A stretch of DNA of 64,000 nucleotides, from the NCBI RefSeq assembly GCF_040802235.1, contig NC_133161.1, forward strand, positions 11,735,001-11,799,000, given 5' to 3'. The DNA is from Manis javanica. Its lineage: Eukaryota > Chordata > Mammalia > Pholidota > Manidae. Both the position numbers and the translations under genes were made by a program. Position 1 is the first letter of the stretch, and every line of letters begins with the position of its first letter. Shown piece after piece: positions 59,330 to 64,000 of the stretch. The notes below the pieces were generated by a model that saw nothing but the letters and a program-made list of their open reading frames with translations, was not told the DNA's origin and did no database searches.

Positions 59330-59890
59330 TGAATTACATTGTTCACTTTTTATTTAGGACTTTGGCCTCTCTGTTAGTGAAAGATATTGGCCTATAGTTT
59401 TCTTTTATGTAAGGTCCTTGTCAAGTTTTGGCATCAAGGTAATTTTGGTTATAATAAAATGAATTGGGAAATACGTCCCCCTTTCCTATTTTATGGAAAA
59501 AGTGTGTATTAGTTCCTCATAAATTGTCTGGAAAATCCATCAGTGAGGATGTTTATGCCGGGAGTTTTCTTTGTGAGAAAGTATTTAGTCACAAGTTCAA
59601 TGTCTTTAATAACTATATGACTATTCAGAATTTCTACTTCAGTTTGTGTCCATTTTAATAAACTGTGTTTTTCGGGTGAATTGCTCATCTAAATTGCCAA
59701 TTTATTGACATAAAGTTGTTCACGATTCCACTTTTATACTTTTAAAGTTTATTATAGCTATTGTGATTTCCTTGTTTCCATTTCTGACATTTGTCATTTA
59801 GGTTCTTTACCTTTTCCTTGCTTATTCTGCTGGGGATTTATCAGTTTTATTATTCTCTTCCAGAACATTACATTTGGCTTTATGAATTCT
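59330..59890 (-). mobile_element. Old L1 ORF2 fragment, antisense
   Basis: 'gatattggcctatagttttc', 'tggcatcaaggtaattttgg' and 'aatgaattgggaaatacgtc' read as the antisense RT-domain region of L1M elements. Heavily diverged. Confidence 0.65.
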
Positions 59891-59899
59891 TCCCTATTG

Positions 59900-60125
59900 C
59901 TTATCTGGTTTGTAGTTCATGTTCACAAGGCATTCTCCCTGGGTGCCTCTCTCTTCACATGGTGCTCTATTTATGAGAACACTGGTCATTAGAATTAGGC
60001 ACCCACCCTACTTCAGTATGACTTCATTTTAACTAATTACATCTACAATGACCTTATATCCAATCAAGCTAACATTCATATATTGAAGTTAGAACTTCAA
60101 TATATGAATTTGGGAGGACACAGTT
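59900..60125 (-). repeat. Old interspersed repeat with a perfect palindrome
   Basis: 'aggcacccaccctacttcag', 'tgacttcattttaactaatt', 'tgaatttgggaggacacagt' and 'tcaacccacaacag' follow a familiar old eutherian repeat 3' segment (class uncertain, L1M or MaLR). Bases 60074-60109 hold a perfect 17-bp inverted repeat. Confidence 0.5.
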
Positions 60126-61530
60126 CAACCCACAACAGACATCTTGGTTGCTTCCAGTTTGGGGCAATTATGAATATAGCTACAATAAATTTTCATGTTC
60201 AGGATTTTGTGTAGATATGAGTTTTCAACTCATTTGGGTATATATAATGAGTCGCACAAATGCTGGGTTGTAGAGTAAGAGTATATTTGGTTTTGTAAGA
60301 AACTGCCAAGTTGTCTTCCCAAGTGGCTGTACCGTTCTGCATTCCACCAGCAATGATGGAAACTTCCTGTTGCTCCGTATCCTCATCAGCATTTGGTGTT
60401 TGGGATTTTAGCCATTCTAATAGATATGTGGTGGCTTCTCATTGTTGTTTTAATTTGCAGTTTCCTGATGGCACAATGTTGAGCATCTTCTCATACACTT
60501 ACTTATCAGCTGCATATGTTCTTTAGTGAGGTGTCTGTTCAGCTCTTTTGTACATTTTGTAATTATTTGTTTTCTGGTTGTTGAATTTTTCATGGCCTTT
60601 GTATATTTTGGATGTCTTTGTATATTTTACATGTCCAACATTTCATATGTGCTTTGCAAGTATTTTCTCCCAAACTGTGGTTTTTCTTTTCATTCTCTTG
60701 CCAGTCCTTCCCTGAGCAGAAGTTTTTAGTTTTAACCAAGTCCACTTTACAATTTTTTTCTTTCATGGCTTATGTTTTTGATGTTATGTCTAAAAAAAAT
60801 TACCAAACCCCAAAGCACCTATTTTTCTTCTATATTATACTCAAAAGTTTCATAGTTTTACATTTTATATTTAGGACTATGATCCAATTTGAGTTTATTT
60901 TTGGAGGGAGGCCTAAGGTCTGCTGTCCAGGTTTGCTCTGGTTTGGTTTTGGTTTTTTTGCATGTTGATATCCAGTCGTTCCAGCACCTTCTATTGAAAA
61001 AAATGTCTGTTCTCCACTGATTTACCTTTGTTCTTTGTCAGAATCAGTTGATGATATGTGTGTGGATCTATTTCTGGGTTTTCTATTCTGTTCCATTGAA
61101 ATATTTCTCTATTATTTCACCAATAACACTGTCTTGATAACCATACCTTTATAAATAGGTCTTGAAGTGGGGTAGCATCAGTACCTCACCTTCATTCTTC
61201 TTCAGGATCATGACGGCTATTCTGGGCTTTTCACCTTTCCATATAAACACTAGGATCACTTTGTTGTTATCCACAAAATATCTTACTGGGATTTTGCTTG
61301 AGATTGCATCACATCTGTAGATCAAGTTAGGAAGAATTGACACCTTAATAATACTAAGTTTTCCTATCCAGGAATATGAGGTATTTTTCCATTTATTTAG
61401 ATCTTCTTTTATTTCTTTCAAAGTTTTGTAGTTTTTCTCATATAGATCTTGTACAAATTGTGTTAGGTTTATACCTAATTATATTTTTGGTGCTAATGTA
61501 GTAGTGTTGTGTATTTCATTTCAAATTCCA
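60126..61530 (-). mobile_element. Old L1 3' half, antisense
   Basis: Colinear antisense L1 3' UTR and ORF2 C-terminus: 'cttccagtttggggcaatta', 'ttttctcccaaactgtggtt', 'gactatgatccaatttgagt', 'tctattctgttccattgaaa' and 'ttccatttatttagatcttc'. The minus frame at 61149-61421 encodes L1 ORF2 text (NKWKNTSYSWIGKLSIIKVS). Confidence 0.85.
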
Positions 61531-63300
61531 ATTTTTCATTCTGGTATAGAAGAAACAGAGTATTTGGAAAGCAATGGACTTTTCTCCATTAGCCTTGGAT
61601 TATGTGACCTCACTAAAATCACTTTAAATAACACTATATTACTTCATAGGTAGCACAGGTGTCTTATAACAATCTATTTCCAATTCCTCCCTCACATCCC
61701 TTACAACTTGCTGTCATACATTTCACTTATTCATAAACTGTAGTCATCCAATATATCATTGCAGTGTTATTTTGACACTGTTATCTGTAAGATCAGGTTA
61801 GAAAAAGAAAAATACAGAATTTTATTTCACCTTCATTTTATTCCTTCTCTAGGGTTCAACCTTTCTTTCTGTAGATTCAATTTCTGAGCTACATAATTTT
61901 CCTTCTCTCTGAGCAACTTCTTTTAACATTTCTTGCAAGGCAGGTCTACTGGTGACAAATTCCCTCAAATTTTGTTTGTCTGAGAAAGTCTTTCCTCACT
62001 TTTTAATTTCACTGGATACAGAATTATAGGTTGGTGGTTTTTTTCTTTTCTTTCAACACTTTAAATGTTTTCCTCTGCTTCCCTTTTGGCTTAGATGGTT
62101 TGTGAAGACAAGCCTAATGTAATTTTTATTCTTGTTCCTCTATCAGTTGTATGTTTTCTCCCGCTCTTGCTTCTTTCAATATTTTCTCTTTGTCTTTGAT
62201 TTTCTGCACTTTGCTTATGATATGGTTATATCACAGTAAGTTGTTTGGTATTTATCCTGCTTGGTATTCTCCTGGATTCTCTCTTAGCTTCCTGGATCTG
62301 TGATTGGATGTCTGTCATTAACTTTGGAAAGTTCTGTCATTATTACTTGATATATTTGGTCTGTTCCCTTCTCTTTCTTCTTCTGGTATTCCCATTACAC
62401 ATATGATATACCTCTTCTATTGTTCCAAAGGTTTTGGATATTCTATCTTTAACATTCATTTCTTACTTTCCATCTCAGCTCTAGAAATTTCTAAAGACAT
62501 ATCTTCAAGATCACTGTTTCTTTCCTTGACTATGTCCAGTCCTTTGCTGAGCCCATTAAAGACATTCTTCATTTTTGTTTACATTGAGTTTTTTTCTAAC
62601 ATTTCCTTTTTATTCTTGGAGTTTCCATTTCTCTGCTTATATTACCCATCCACTCTTGTATGTTGTCTACCTTTCCACTAGAACCCTTAGCATATTAACC
62701 ATACTTATTTTAAAATCCCAGTCTGATAATTCCAACATTTCTGCCATATCCGAATCTGGTTTTGAGGCTTGCTCTGTCTCTTTAAACTGTGATTGTGTTT
62801 TTATGTCTTGTAATATTTTGTTGGTAGTTGAACATTATGTAATGAGTAAAAGGAACTAAGGTAAACAGGTCTTTTTTGTCAGGTTTTATGTTTGCCTGGC
62901 CAGGATTTAGGCTGAGTTTGCTGTTTACTGTAGTTGCAGGTGTCAGAGGCTAAAATTCATCTCTGGTCCTTGTTTTAGTCTCATCTGCTGTCTCTGTGTT
63001 TCCCTGGCATCTCCTTTTTAAACAAGACTCAGAGTTCTTTCAGTTGCAATCCCCTCTCATTATACAGGAGCCCTATTGGTGTAGTGGTAGGGAGTGGAGG
63101 GGGTGAAGCATTCCACAGTCTTGTCATTTCAGTGAGCCTGTGCCCAGGGTTGTGATTGACAGCTTCCTGCACCATTAATGACACAGGAAGGGCAGAGGGG
63201 CTGGAGATGGGTATTTCTCTTCCTCCAGACTGGTTAGACTCTGGTAAAATCTAAGGTTTTTAAGCCTCCCCTGCTGTTCTTCCATTTTCTTCATTTAGCT
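61531..63300 (-). mobile_element. Old L1M 5'/ORF1-proximal sequence, antisense
   Basis: 'gaaagtctttcctcactttt', 'ctggatacagaattataggt', 'ggtattcccattacacatat' and 'cagtctgataattccaacat' follow the antisense L1ME/L1MC 5' half. The plus frames at 62403-62859 are reverse-strand by-products. Probably part of one very old element, or two adjacent ones. Confidence 0.65.
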
Positions 63301-63789
63301 AAACTGAAACTTTGCAGACTGTATGTAAACCTGGTATCATCTGCTAAAAATAATAATATCTGCATAAACAATCAAACATAGGATGAGATAGTTGTATAAA
63401 CAATCAAACCTTCCTGGCAATTAAAAATAAGAACTTAACTAATATATCCCTAATATACTGGAAAAACACAGGACAGTTTAAGTTCTCTTATTTTTAAATC
63501 GACAATACAGAATTTCATTAATAATACATATTAATGAAATACACACCAAAACAATATTAAAAAACTATACAATAAAATGTTCTCCTCCCACTCTTACATC
63601 TAACAGCCCCACATGTCATCAGTTTCTCATGTTGCCTTCCAGACGTTTCTTCATGTAATTATGCAAATAGGAATAATTTGGTAGACATGAATATTGTGAA
63701 ATGATTGACCACAAAAAGGCTAGTTAATACAGCCAAAACCTCACATAGTCCCTTTTTCTCTTGCAGTAAGAACATCTAAGATCTACCCT
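63301..63789. other. AT-rich intergenic, nothing recognised
   Basis: A 15-bp motif (ataaacaatcaaac with one neighbour base) occurs twice about 30 bp apart near 63364-63407. Otherwise unremarkable. Confidence 0.4.
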
Positions 63790-64000
63790 ATTAGTAACTT
63801 TCATGAGCACAATACAGTGTCGTTAATTACAGTCACCATGCTGTACATTAGAGCTCCAGGATTTATTCATCTTGTAACAGGAAGTTTGTACCCTTCAACC
63901 AACATCTCCAAATTTCCCCCACTTCCCAGCCCCTGGCAACCATCAATATACTTTCTGTTCCTACATTTATATGTGAAATCTAAAAAAGCCTGAGTTTGGC
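63790..64000 (-). mobile_element. L1 3' end fragment, antisense, runs off the window
   Basis: 'aattacagtcaccatgctgt', 'acattagagctccaggattt' and 'cctggcaaccatcaatatac' are the antisense end of older L1 3' UTRs. The element continues past the window edge. Confidence 0.75.

Noticed and set aside
60311-62859. Hydrophobic plus-strand frames resembling small membrane proteins
   Set aside because: T-rich antisense L1 sequence gives Phe/Leu-rich translations; the real coding sense is the decayed L1 on the minus strand.
1-64000. tRNA, rRNA, snRNA or microRNA genes
   Set aside because: No cloverleaf with A/B boxes or recognisable small-RNA core was found by eye. Hairpins seen (60074-60109, 921-1884) are better explained by repeat mutation.

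Overview
This is a mammalian genomic window: three host protein-coding loci, one of them a pseudogene, in about 60 kb of mostly transposon-derived DNA. There is no bacterial, viral-genome or CRISPR signal. The order TAS2R38 - CLEC5A - OR9A4 matches the block next to MGAM on human 7q34, and each gene lies on the strand expected if the window runs opposite to the human chromosome. No Alu, carnivore tRNA-Lys SINE, BovB or horse SINE was seen. The youngest L1 copies carry a 3' tail that I associate from memory with pangolins (Manis). A pangolin or another laurasiatherian is my best guess, but this is inference, not proof.

Layout. 1-17.8 kb: intergenic DNA on the MGAM side, with MIR, L2, hAT-type and one LTR-like fossil; it includes a 90-bp near-identical inverted repeat about 0.8 kb apart. 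17.8-18.8 kb: TAS2R38 bitter-taste receptor, broken by at least five frame-changing indels. 19.3-25.3 kb: a retroposon with perfect target-site duplications, L1 pieces and an unidentified antisense protein-like fossil. 29.5-37.5 kb: CLEC5A (MDL-1) on the + strand, six coding exons with canonical splice sites and an open 182-codon reading frame; its two stalk exons are a tandem duplication. 38.8-54.9 kb: a nested stack of LINEs in which an L2 is split by an LTR-like insert and by a near-full-length L1, which is itself split by a younger L1 piece. A 202-bp block copied from 1.8 kb upstream sits inside a further L1 fragment. 54.9-55.9 kb: intact olfactory receptor OR9A4 on the - strand. 56-64 kb: an unexplained GC-rich block, then old antisense L1M sequence.

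The three genes share a chromosomal block but not a pathway: CLEC5A is a DAP12-coupled myeloid receptor, OR9A4 an odorant receptor, and TAS2R38 a lost bitter receptor. No undescribed gene system is visible. The most noteworthy observations are structural: the inverted duplication, the templated 202-bp insertion, the perfect palindrome inside an old repeat, the retroposon with two A-runs, and the loss of TAS2R38.
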